From: Aurantiochytrium sp. KH105
Lineage: Eukaryota; Sar; Bigyra; Thraustochytrida; Thraustochytriidae
Length of the DNA: 64,000 bases
Reading direction: 5' to 3'
Assembly (NCBI GenBank): GCA_003116975.1
Contig: BGKB01000003.1
Span: 372,001 to 436,000 of the forward strand
Of this stretch, positions 16,335-25,587 are shown piece after piece. The notes below the pieces were generated by a model, which saw nothing but the letters and a program-made list of their open reading frames with translations, made no database searches and was not told the DNA's origin. Position numbers and translations under genes: made by a program. Numbering within the stretch: position 1 is the first letter of the stretch; every line of letters starts with the position of its first letter.

Positions 16335-17285
16335 ATGATGAGGCAAGAGGATGCGCATGGCGTGGTGGCGTGCTCGGCCGCCGGCGGCGGCAGCGGGTCG
16401 ACGGCGGCGCGCCTGATCGGCGGCGCCAGCGCCGGCGTGAGCGAGATCCTCATCTTCCACAGCGTGGACACCGTGGCCAAGCGCCTCATGTTCAGCAAGG
16501 AGAACGTGCGCGGCGCCACCTTCGCCGAGACCATGGCCAAGTCCAACGCGGTCATCTTCCGCGAGGCAGCAAATGAGCCCTTCTTCACCAAGTTCCGCAG
16601 CCTGTACCCGGGTCTCGGCTTCGCCGCCGCCTACAAGGTCTCGCAGCGCGTCTACAAGTTCGGTGGCCAGCCCATCGTGCGCGACTTCATCAACAAGAAC
16701 TACGGCAAGGGCCTCCAGGACTCCTTTGGCGAGCGCGTCGGCAAGACCCTGAGCTCCGCCGTCGCCGGCTCCCTCATGGGCATCGGTGAGGTCGCCCTCC
16801 TCCCCCTCGACGTGCTCAAGATCAAGTCGCAGACCGCCCCCGAGACCCTCAAGGGCCGCGGCGTCGTCGACCTCTTCCAGAAGGAGGGCCTCGGCCTCTA
16901 CCGTGGCGCCGGCTGGACCGTCCTTCGCAACGCCCCGGGCTCCTTCGCCCTCTTTGGTGGCTCCGCTGTCGTGCACTACGGCATCTTCGGCCTCACCAAC
17001 ACCAAGGATGCCACTGTCTTCCAAAACTTTGTCGCCTCCATCGTCGGCGCCGTCACCTCCATCACCGTCGCTAGCCCCGTCGACGTCATCAAGACCCGCA
17101 TCCAGTCGCGGCCTTTTGACTCCCCCGAGACCGGCATGCAGATCATCCGCAACGCCCTCCGCGAGGAGGGCTTCACCGCCTTCTTCAAGGGTCTCACCCC
17201 CAAGATTCTCGTTGTTGGCCCCAAGCTCATCTTCTCCTTCACCGTCGCCCAGAGCGTCATGAACTTCTTTGAGCGCCGCCTTTAA
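16335..17285 (+). CDS. GGC1: mitochondrial GTP/GDP carrier (GGC1-like, SLC25 family, 316 aa)
   Basis: The three mitochondrial carrier repeats are clear: FHSVDTVAKRLM (repeat 1, Pro of PxD replaced by Ser), LLPLDVLKIKSQT (repeat 2) and ASPVDVIKTRIQSR (repeat 3). Closeness to yeast Ggc1 is high over the whole length, for example LYPGLGFAAAYKVSQRVYKF, GSLMGIGEVALLPLDVLKIK, RNAPGSFALFGG and EEGFTAFFKGLTPKI. Ggc1 imports GTP into the mitochondrial matrix in exchange for GDP. I chose the ATG at 16335 (a second follows at 16338) because it gives the family length (about 300 aa); an in-frame upstream extension exists but is low-complexity. The substrate is inferred from Ggc1 similarity. Confidence 0.88.
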   Translation: MMRQEDAHGVVACSAAGGGSGSTAARLIGGASAGVSEILIFHSVDTVAKRLMFSKENVRGATFAETMAKSNAVIFREAANEPFFTKFRSLYPGLGFAAAYKVSQRVYKFGGQPIVRDFINKNYGKGLQDSFGERVGKTLSSAVAGSLMGIGEVALLPLDVLKIKSQTAPETLKGRGVVDLFQKEGLGLYRGAGWTVLRNAPGSFALFGGSAVVHYGIFGLTNTKDATVFQNFVASIVGAVTSITVASPVDVIKTRIQSRPFDSPETGMQIIRNALREEGFTAFFKGLTPKILVVGPKLIFSFTVAQSVMNFFERRL

Positions 17286-18665
17286 GAAGTTGAGAGAAAG
17301 ATCCGAGTCATCTCTTCTTTGATCCTCATTCTTTCTTTCCTTCCTTCTTCCTCCATCTCCTTCCTTCTCCTCTTCTTCTTCTACTACGACTACTCCTTCC
17401 CTACCTCTTCCTCTTATCCCTTTTGCCCACCACTCTTTGACGTAAAAAAAAAACACGCTGTGTTGCCGCTGCATAGTTGCGCGCAACTCTCTGTTGTTAT
17501 TGTTGGCCTATCAAGAAAGGACCTGGGTCTGCGGTTGCAACACGCGGGGCTCTCCATTCCAAAACACACAACAACAAAAGTATTTTGATTGATTTCTGCC
17601 AGCCAGGCCTCCCTTTCTGCTTTCGTCTTTTTTATCATCTCCTCCATCTCCTCCTGGCCTTTGACCGTCGCGGCCCCGGCGCCTGGCAAGGTCAAGTTCA
17701 AGTTTCTGACAAACCTGCTATTCCATAATAGTATGGAGTTGCCCTGCTGTACACACGTATCCGTTGACCTGAGAGCGCCTGCCAGTTGCACAGCGAAAAA
17801 TACCAAGCCGCGCTGACTGACTTGCACAATCAGCCTGGCTTGACTTGATTATGGGCGAATAGTACTGCTTCGGATGCGTCGCGGGAGCGTGTGTGTGTGC
17901 GCGCGCGCACGGCGCGGAGGCTCAGAGCCGGTGCGCGTAGCAGCGACTTTGGTCAAAGGGCTTTAGGGTCCTTATACCGCAACTGGTTGCTTCGCCAGTT
18001 CGATCTGTTGTGAAACGAGCAAGCGAACAAACGACCGATCGATCGATCGAATAAACGAATATACATACATAAGTAAAGAAAGTAGGCAGTCCTCGCCGGG
18101 GCCGCGACTCGCACACGGCGCCGCGCTCTCACAAAAAAAACGGCGCAGACGTCGCAAGGCTTGACCGGACGTCTGTGTGGAAAGTATAGGAAACTCGAGT
18201 TTGGAGCGACCAACATAGAAAAGAACACACAGACACAGCAGAGCACTCACACTCGCTCGCGGAGCAGCGCCTCTGTGCGCGCGGCACGCTCGCTTGTACG
18301 TGCGTTCGCACGCGCGCCCGCACGCGCGCACGCTCGCTCCAAGGCGCGCGAGGATTTTAGGGACAGCGCCTGCGCACGCACGCGTGGGTCTTTCGTAGAT
18401 CGCCGCTTGTTCACATCGGGCATCAATCACTTGATCGCAACCAGCCAGTGTCCTCGCTTGCTCTGCGATCGGGGTCGCTCGCTGCGCAGAGACAAAGCCT
18501 TGCGAGCGAAGGTTATCGTGAAGGGAGACAAGACGAGACGAGACGAAACGAGACCGAACATCTGAGAAAGGAAGCTGCTCTTTCGCGTTTGGCCTCAGGC
18601 CACTCCCTCTTTGCTTTTCACTCGCCTTGCCCCCCACGAGGTAGGCTGGCGCCTCGCTCGCCACA
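17286..18665. other. intergenic, no gene seen
   Basis: 3' UTR of the carrier (pyrimidine-rich CTTCCTTC tracts at 17330-17400), then about 1.2 kb with no coding signal. GATCGATCGATC lies near 18037-18051. The last part is the leader of the G-alpha gene. Confidence 0.5.
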
Positions 18666-19796
18666 ATGGGTAACTGTGCCGGAAACCCTTCCGGCTTAGC
18701 GGCCGAGGACAGAAAGCGCATGCTCAAGCACAACGAAGCAGTTGAACTTGCACTCATGCAAGACGCGGAGCAAGAGCAGAGCATCGTGAAAATTCTTCTT
18801 CTGGGCACCGGAAACAGCGGCAAGAGCACAATCTTAAAGCAGTTCAAGATCCTCCATTCAGACCAGGGACTCGGCAAAGCAAGCGACCATAAACTTACCA
18901 TATCGATGAATATCATTCGCGGTATTACAGTCGTTGCACAGGGCGTCGCAGACCTTGAAGAGGTGACCATCTCCTTATCGCCGCGCAACGCCAAGATCGT
19001 CACTCTTTTGCGATCATACCCTGCCCTGAGCGTGTGGAGCGAGCTCGAATTCGAAGGCAAACCGGAGCAAATTGCCATGCTCTGCAAAGAGGTATGGGAA
19101 GATCCCGCCATGGCAGAAACCCTCAAATACGAGGGCAAGCTCAGCATGCTAGAAGTACCCATCGCCTACTTCATGTCGCACATTGACCGCATCGCAGCTG
19201 CTGACTACGAACCTTCGACGGACGATATATTGCAGGCTCGCACGCGGACAAGCGGCGTCGTTAAAATAGAGTTTCTTATCGACAAGACACAATGCAGAAT
19301 GCTCGACGTCGGCGGTCAACGCAACGAGAGGAAAAAGTGGATCTCACACTTTGACAATGTTACGGCCATCATGTTTCTCGTCTCTCTCTCCGAATACGAC
19401 AAATTTCTCCTCGAAGACTCGACTGTGAACCGCATGCACGACGCTTTGGAGGTCTTCCGGGATATTGTCGAATGCCCATACTTTGAGGAGACCAACATCA
19501 TTCTATTTCTTAACAAGAAGGACCTCTTTGAGGAGAAAATCAAGCGCGTCGACCTCCGCGTCTGCTTCCCAGACTACACGGGCACAAATGACTACGACGA
19601 GGCTGTGCAATTCGTTGAAGCCAAATTTGTGGAGATTTTTAAGGCCGCGAAGGAACAGCAAGCCGTCGATTCCATGACTTCCGACATTTACCCTTTTCAG
19701 ACCATGGCCACCAACACCAAGAATGTCGAGACCGTCTTCCAGCTCTCCAAACACTGTGTTTTTAAGGAGAATCTGCGCTCAACCGGGCTCATCTAA
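18666..19796 (+). CDS. heterotrimeric G protein alpha subunit with an altered P-loop (376 aa)
   Basis: The N-terminus MGNC fits N-myristoylation at Gly2 and palmitoylation at Cys4. The Ras-like core is complete: P-loop GTGNSGKST (47-55), switch I R192-T-R-T195-S-G, switch II DVGGQRNERKKW with catalytic Gln218, NKKD (283-286), and TMATNT in place of the usual TCAT. The helical domain lies between the P-loop and switch I. The last residues are NLRSTGLI; the usual Cys at position -4 is Thr, so it should not be a pertussis-toxin substrate. In the P-loop the near-invariant Glu of GAGESGKS is Asn50. It relays receptor signals at the plasma membrane. The class (Gi/o-like) is uncertain. Confidence 0.95.
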   Translation: MGNCAGNPSGLAAEDRKRMLKHNEAVELALMQDAEQEQSIVKILLLGTGNSGKSTILKQFKILHSDQGLGKASDHKLTISMNIIRGITVVAQGVADLEEVTISLSPRNAKIVTLLRSYPALSVWSELEFEGKPEQIAMLCKEVWEDPAMAETLKYEGKLSMLEVPIAYFMSHIDRIAAADYEPSTDDILQARTRTSGVVKIEFLIDKTQCRMLDVGGQRNERKKWISHFDNVTAIMFLVSLSEYDKFLLEDSTVNRMHDALEVFRDIVECPYFEETNIILFLNKKDLFEEKIKRVDLRVCFPDYTGTNDYDEAVQFVEAKFVEIFKAAKEQQAVDSMTSDIYPFQTMATNTKNVETVFQLSKHCVFKENLRSTGLI

Positions 19797-20898
19797 ATCC
19801 ACGCTGCTTTCCGAGCGTTCCACACCTTCCCTTCCCTTCTCTTCCCTTCCTTTACCTTATCTTACCTTCCCTCACCTTCCCTCACCTTCCCTCACCTTCC
19901 CTCAACAACTTTTTCCGCTCCGCTGAATGTGCTGTACAACATCGCTGCCGCCTCATACGAACCCTTTCGCTTTGGCCTAGGTCTCGCGACAGGCGCGCAA
20001 CAAACCATTCCCTTTCCGCGTTTTCTCTTTTCCTTTCGTTTTCTCATCGTCATCCTCTTCGGAATCCGTTCTATTCTTCAACAAACTCGATGCAAAGTGT
20101 TTTGGTTGGCCATCGTCATATATGTGAGTGATCGTAGCAGATGCGTGGCGGAAAGAGCATGCTCATTCATTCAGAGAGTTCTTCGTTGCGAGGTCTTGCC
20201 CTTCATACTTTTCTCCCACTCCAGAAATCACCTCATGACACCACAAATTGTTTTGACAAACGGTACAACAAGAGCATCTCACAAGAGACCGAGTATGTCA
20301 ACCGAACGACTTGACGTGCAAAGTGCCTTTTACTTTTTCGCGCATTTTAGGGTCTCATTCTCATCTCCGAGGTCGCGAATCGATAGTATACATTCTTCTC
20401 TTTGCGCAGGACCGAAACACTGATGTACACTTTGGTCCGCCACGCCTCAGGATGCGCCGAAAGTGCAAAATGCAACACACGGCTCCATCGCAGCCACGTA
20501 TTCTAGAGATTGTACCTCCAACCTTAAGCCCACTGCTTCTAATGTTCAATGCACCATCATTTGTTCTACCACTGACACATACGTTTACATGCTTTATTCT
20601 TGTTCGTAGTTGTTGTAATTGTTGATGTAAAAAACCAAAACAACCTCCTACGTAGACTACATTGTGATTCGGAATAAAAGAGAGAGGGAGAGGAAGAAAA
20701 AGAAAATCAAAATGAATGCAATCCTGAAGGCCTCACGCCAACTTTGCAAAACGACAAAACCCACAAAGAGACACAACACACACACACACATACACATACG
20801 CATCATCGTCCAAAAACGGCAACAAGTTGACGAGACAAGGTGAAGAGGTGAAATATATGAGAGGCAAGGGATACTTGAAAAGATGGCGCGCCAGTCAT
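19797..20898. other. intergenic between convergent genes
   Basis: 3' UTRs of G-alpha (plus) and CPSase (minus). It contains a short CCTTCCCTCA tandem repeat (about 19863-19910), a CA run near 20775 and AT-rich stretches, but no supported gene. Confidence 0.55.
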
Positions 20899-23800
20899 TT
20901 ACTTGGGCATGATGCTCATCATCTCGGGCTTGGATTCCTCGCCGGTGATTGACACTGTGCGCGCGCGGCGCGTGAGCAGGTTTGTACCGACGAGGCGCTT
21001 CTGGACCTGCGAGTTGTTCTCGATAAAGTCGAACTTGGGGCTTACCTGGCCGCGCGGCGTGGGCGTGCCGGGGAGCACGGTCTGGTTCGTCGTGCGGAGC
21101 AGCTGCTGCGTAGGCTTGCTGTACGACATGGACTTGGATCCAAGAGCGTAAAAGTCCTGGATAGAGAGGCATGGGATCTCCTTGACAGACACCAAGGCAG
21201 CAATGAGCGTCGAGGCCGCCTTCTCATTGGTGAGGAGCGAGATGCCAAAGTCAACAGCCGTGCGGCGAATGTGGTAGCCATCCGACTCGTCGACGCGGTT
21301 CATCTCATCCGGAACGTTGATGACCAGACCGATCATTCCGTCCGACAAAAGGTCGCGGATGTTTGGGTGCACGTCCGAGGACGGCTTTGGGACACTCTCG
21401 ATCTCAACGCCATGGTTGCGAAAGTGTTCAGCGGTACCCTCCGTACCGTAAATCTTGTACCCGAGACCCTGCAGCGAGGCGGCGTGCGGGGCAAGCGCCT
21501 CCTTGGCCTGGCTGGGGCCCACTGCAAAGAGAATGCCCTTGTCCTTGGTGGGGATCTTGAGACCACTCGAGAGCACAGACAGCAGGAAGGCCTCGTGCAT
21601 GTCCTGGCCAAAGCACGCGACCTCGCCGGTCGAGCTCATCTCGACGCCAAGCGTCGGGTCAGCGCCCTGGAGACGCGTGAACGAAAACTGCGGCGCCTTG
21701 ACACCAACGTAGTCGAGGTCCAGCAGACGGATGTTGGCCGGGGTCACAGGAAGACCCACCATTGCGCGCGTCGCAAGCTCGATAAAGTTCGTCTGGAACG
21801 TCTTGCTCACGAACGGGAAGGTGCGCGAGGCGCGGAGGTTAAGCTCAAGGCACAGCACGTGGTTGTCACGGCACAGGAACTGGCAGTTGAAGGGACCCGT
21901 GATGTTGAGCGCGGCGGCGATGTTGCCTGCGATGCGCTTGATGCGGCGCTGCGTCTCCGTGTAGAGCTTTTGCGCAGGCAGAACAAGCGTGGCATCACCA
22001 GAGTGCACACCAGCGTTCTCAACATGCTCCGAAATGGCAAAGTTGAGGATCGTACCATCCTTGGCCACGGCATCGAGGTCCACCTCCTTGCAGTTGAGCA
22101 TGAACTTGGACACAACCACGGGGTGCTCGGTCGAGACATCGGCGGCAGTCTCGAGAAAATCCGTGAGCTGCTGCTTGTTCGCCGCGACGCGCATTGCGGC
22201 ACCACTGAGCACGTACGAGGGGCGCACAATGACAGGGTAGCCAACCTCACGAGCAAAGTCATCCGCCATCTCCGGGCTCGTGGCCGCCACCCACTGGGGC
22301 TGATCGACGCCAATCGAGTCGAGCAGCGCAGAGAACTTGTTACGGTCCTCGGCGCAATCGATCGAGCTCGGCGAGGTACCGAGAACGCGCGCGCCCTGGC
22401 GCGAGAGCGGAAGCGCGAGACCCTGCGGGATCTGGCCACCCACGCTCACAATGACGCCCATACTCTGCTCCGTCTCGTAGACGTCGAGCACGCGCTCAAA
22501 CGAGAGCTCCTCAAAGTAGAGGCGATCAGACTCATCGTAATCCGTCGACACGGTCTCCGGGTTGTAGTTAATGACAATGGCCGGAATGCCGTTCTTGCGC
22601 AGCGTGCGCACACACGAGACGGCGCACCAATCGAACTCGACGGAGCTGCCAATGCAGTACGGACCGTTGCCCAGCACCATGACACCATTGTCCTCGAACA
22701 CCAGATCGTGCTCCGAAGCGTTGTACGTCATGTAAAGGTAGTTGGTCTGCGCGGGGAACTCGGCGGCAAGTGTATCAATCTGCTTCACAAAGGGGGTCAC
22801 GCCGAGCTCGTGGATGCGGCGGCGGCGCACAGAAATCTCGTCGGACCGGACGAGCTGGGCAATGTGCTTGTCGGAGAAGCCGTGCGATTTGAGCGAGCGC
22901 ATCATGGGGCGGGTGATCGCATGCGTGCCGGACACATGGCTGAGCTCGCGCGACATGTCAGTGATGTTCTTGAGCTTGGCCAGGAACCAGCGGTCGATGC
23001 GCGTAAGCGCGTGAAGGCGATCCACCGAGTACCCGTTCTCCAGAGCGCGGGCCACGGCAAAGAGGCGCAGCGAAGTCGGGTTCTGAAGCTGGCTCTCGAG
23101 GTCAGCATCGCCCGTGTAGGAGCGAGCGTCCTTCTTGTCGAGTGCGGAACTGTCGAAACCGCAGAGCGAAGGGTCGACCATGCGCACGGCCTTTTGAATG
23201 ACCTCTTCGAACTTGCGGCCGATGGCCATAACCTCACCGACAGACTTCATCGAGGATCCGAGAGAGTCCGCGACGCGATCGAACTTCTTCAAATCCCAGC
23301 GGGGCACCTTGGCCACAATGTAATCGAGAGCCGGCTCGAAGCAAGCCGTCGTCGTCTGCGTGACCGAGTTGCGCACCATGACAAGATCTTTGCCGAGCGC
23401 GAGCTTGGCCGCAACGTAGGCGAGCGGATAGCCGGTCGCCTTACTGGCCAGGGCAGACGAGCGCGAGAGGCGGGCGTTGACCTCAATGATGCAGTAGCGC
23501 ATCGAGGTAGGGTGCAGCGCGTACTGAATGTTACACTCGCCAATGACGCCGAGGTGGCGGACGACCTTGAGCGCGGTACTGCGGAGCATAAAGTACTCAT
23601 CGTTGGAGAGCGTTTGCGAGGGGGCAATGACGATCGAATCACCCGTGTGGATACCGAGGGGATCAAAGTTTTCCATGTTACACACGGTAACGCAGTTGTC
23701 CTTGCAATCGCGCACGACCTCGTACTCGACCTCCTTCCAGCCACGAAGATCCTCGTCGATGATGATCTGATGCGAGGCGGAAAAGGCCTTCTTGGCCAGA

Positions 23801-25587
23801 GGAATGAACTCCTCCATGTTGGCGGCAAAGCCGGAGCCGAGGCCGCCGAGAGCAAAGGCGGCGCGAACGAGAACAGGGAAGCCAATCTTCTCCGCCGCGG
23901 CCTGGGCCTCCTCCATGGAGTGCGCCGAGATAGACATGGCGGCGTGCTCATCAATTTCGGCGAGCTTTTGCGCAAAAGCCTCACGATCTTCCGTGTCCAT
24001 GATGACAGGGATAGGAGTACCGAGGACACGGACGTTGTGGCGCTCGAGCTCTCCGCGCTTGTAGAGCTCAACACCCACGTTGAGCGCAGTCTGGCCGCCC
24101 ATGGAGACGAGAATCGAGTCGGGGCGCTCCTTCTTGATGACACTGAGGACAGAGTCCGGCGTCACGGGCAAAAAGTAGACCTTGTCGGCAAAGTTCTTGC
24201 TGGTCTGCACGGTTGCAATGTTTGGGTTGATAAGAATGACCTCGATGGACTCCTCCTTGAGCGCCTTAATGGCCTGGCTGCCAGAGTAATCGAACTCACC
24301 GGCCTGGCCAATGGAGAGACCGCCCGAACCCACAAGGATACACTTGCGGACGGGCTTGACCTCGAACATGACGGGCGGCACGAGGGTGTGCGTGGCCATC
24401 TCGTCGCGCACACGCTTGAGGAACTCGTCAAAGAGGAAGGTGGTGTCCTCGGGACCCCCGCGCGCCTCCGGGTGGAACTGCACCGAGAGGTACGGCTTGC
24501 GCTCGTGGATGATGCCCTCGTTGGTCATGTCGTTGGCGTTCATGAAGAGCGGCTTCCAGCCCTGCGGCAGGGACTCCTGGTCCACGGCGTAACCATGGTT
24601 TTGCGAGGTAATGTAGCACTTGGTGGTGCGAAGATCAATGGCAGGCTGGTTGGCACCGCGGTTACCAAAGCGCATCTTGTAGGTCTTGGCACCGGCAGCC
24701 AGCGCGAGAAGCTGGTTGCCGAGGCAGATGCCAAAAATGGGCACGGGCGCGGTCTTGCCGGAAGAGATCTGGCGCTCCATGTTCATCACCTTCTTGATGT
24801 TCTCGATGGTGGAGGCGGCCATGGTCGGGTCACCGGGGCCGTTGCTGATAAACAGGCCATCAAAGGCACCGCCAAGCTGGTCAATGTCAAAATCGTAGGG
24901 GACGACGATGAGTTCGACGCCGCGCGAGAGGAACTCACGGACGATGTTGTACTTCATGCCGCAGTCGTACGCGACGATACGCGGGGAGCCGCCGGCATTG
25001 TAGACGCGCTTCTCCTTGATGGAAACCTCGGCAACGAGGTTGATCTTGTTTGGGTCATTGAACTGGATCGAGTCGTTGGCCATCTCGATCTTGCCGAGGG
25101 CGCTGCCGTCCTCGCGGAGGATCTTGGTCAGCATGCGGGTGTCGACGCCGTGCAGGGCGGGGACACCGGACCGGCGCAGCCAGGCGCCAAGGCTCTGGGC
25201 GGCATTCCAGTGCGAGTACGTGGTCGAGTAGTCGGAGACGATGAGACCGGCAATCTGGACCTCGTCGCTCTCGTGGAACTTGGGGATGCCGAATTCGTCC
25301 TTTTCGTCGCCCGGCACACCGTAGTTACCGATGAGCGGGAAGGTGAGGACCAGGATCTGCCCGCGGTACGAGGGATCCGTGAGCGACTCCGGGTATCCAA
25401 CCATGCTGGTGTTGAAGACTACTTCACCGGCCATGCTCTTGTTGGCACCGAAGGAGAATCCGGTCACCTCGAGGCCGTTCTGCAGAGTCAACTTGGCCTT
25501 GGCATCGGTGGGCTCCAGGCTCGCCGACTGGCCCTCGCCGGAGACCATGATCGGGCTGTGCGTGCTGAGGCGGCCTGCGAGCGACAT
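20899..25587 (-). CDS. glutamine-dependent carbamoyl-phosphate synthase, fused small and large subunits (1562 aa)
   Basis: One intronless frame. Residues about 33-170 are the small-subunit N-domain. Residues about 203-395 are the class I glutamine amidotransferase, with Cys288 (FGICLGNQ), His372 and Glu374 (VQFHPEA), so it uses glutamine, unlike vertebrate CPS1. The large subunit follows (KCILVGSGGLSIGQAGEFDY, two ATP-grasp halves) and ends with an MGS-like regulatory domain (GILFAVGPSQAKEALAP). There is no dihydroorotase or aspartate transcarbamylase part; the protein stops after a tail of about 90 residues. The product feeds arginine/urea or pyrimidine synthesis. The N-terminus has no strong targeting signal, so compartment and pathway are open. 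Start choice: ATG at 25587, 15 residues before the conserved region. Confidence 0.95.
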   Translation of the reverse strand: MSLAGRLSTHSPIMVSGEGQSASLEPTDAKAKLTLQNGLEVTGFSFGANKSMAGEVVFNTSMVGYPESLTDPSYRGQILVLTFPLIGNYGVPGDEKDEFGIPKFHESDEVQIAGLIVSDYSTTYSHWNAAQSLGAWLRRSGVPALHGVDTRMLTKILREDGSALGKIEMANDSIQFNDPNKINLVAEVSIKEKRVYNAGGSPRIVAYDCGMKYNIVREFLSRGVELIVVPYDFDIDQLGGAFDGLFISNGPGDPTMAASTIENIKKVMNMERQISSGKTAPVPIFGICLGNQLLALAAGAKTYKMRFGNRGANQPAIDLRTTKCYITSQNHGYAVDQESLPQGWKPLFMNANDMTNEGIIHERKPYLSVQFHPEARGGPEDTTFLFDEFLKRVRDEMATHTLVPPVMFEVKPVRKCILVGSGGLSIGQAGEFDYSGSQAIKALKEESIEVILINPNIATVQTSKNFADKVYFLPVTPDSVLSVIKKERPDSILVSMGGQTALNVGVELYKRGELERHNVRVLGTPIPVIMDTEDREAFAQKLAEIDEHAAMSISAHSMEEAQAAAEKIGFPVLVRAAFALGGLGSGFAANMEEFIPLAKKAFSASHQIIIDEDLRGWKEVEYEVVRDCKDNCVTVCNMENFDPLGIHTGDSIVIAPSQTLSNDEYFMLRSTALKVVRHLGVIGECNIQYALHPTSMRYCIIEVNARLSRSSALASKATGYPLAYVAAKLALGKDLVMVRNSVTQTTTACFEPALDYIVAKVPRWDLKKFDRVADSLGSSMKSVGEVMAIGRKFEEVIQKAVRMVDPSLCGFDSSALDKKDARSYTGDADLESQLQNPTSLRLFAVARALENGYSVDRLHALTRIDRWFLAKLKNITDMSRELSHVSGTHAITRPMMRSLKSHGFSDKHIAQLVRSDEISVRRRRIHELGVTPFVKQIDTLAAEFPAQTNYLYMTYNASEHDLVFEDNGVMVLGNGPYCIGSSVEFDWCAVSCVRTLRKNGIPAIVINYNPETVSTDYDESDRLYFEELSFERVLDVYETEQSMGVIVSVGGQIPQGLALPLSRQGARVLGTSPSSIDCAEDRNKFSALLDSIGVDQPQWVAATSPEMADDFAREVGYPVIVRPSYVLSGAAMRVAANKQQLTDFLETAADVSTEHPVVVSKFMLNCKEVDLDAVAKDGTILNFAISEHVENAGVHSGDATLVLPAQKLYTETQRRIKRIAGNIAAALNITGPFNCQFLCRDNHVLCLELNLRASRTFPFVSKTFQTNFIELATRAMVGLPVTPANIRLLDLDYVGVKAPQFSFTRLQGADPTLGVEMSSTGEVACFGQDMHEAFLLSVLSSGLKIPTKDKGILFAVGPSQAKEALAPHAASLQGLGYKIYGTEGTAEHFRNHGVEIESVPKPSSDVHPNIRDLLSDGMIGLVINVPDEMNRVDESDGYHIRRTAVDFGISLLTNEKAASTLIAALVSVKEIPCLSIQDFYALGSKSMSYSKPTQQLLRTTNQTVLPGTPTPRGQVSPKFDFIENNSQVQKRLVGTNLLTRRARTVSITGEESKPEMMSIMPK

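Noticed and set aside
16110-17486. 458-codon minus-strand frame over the GTP/GDP carrier
   Set aside because: Gly/Ala/Glu/Asp-rich antisense shadow; the plus strand encodes a full mitochondrial carrier.
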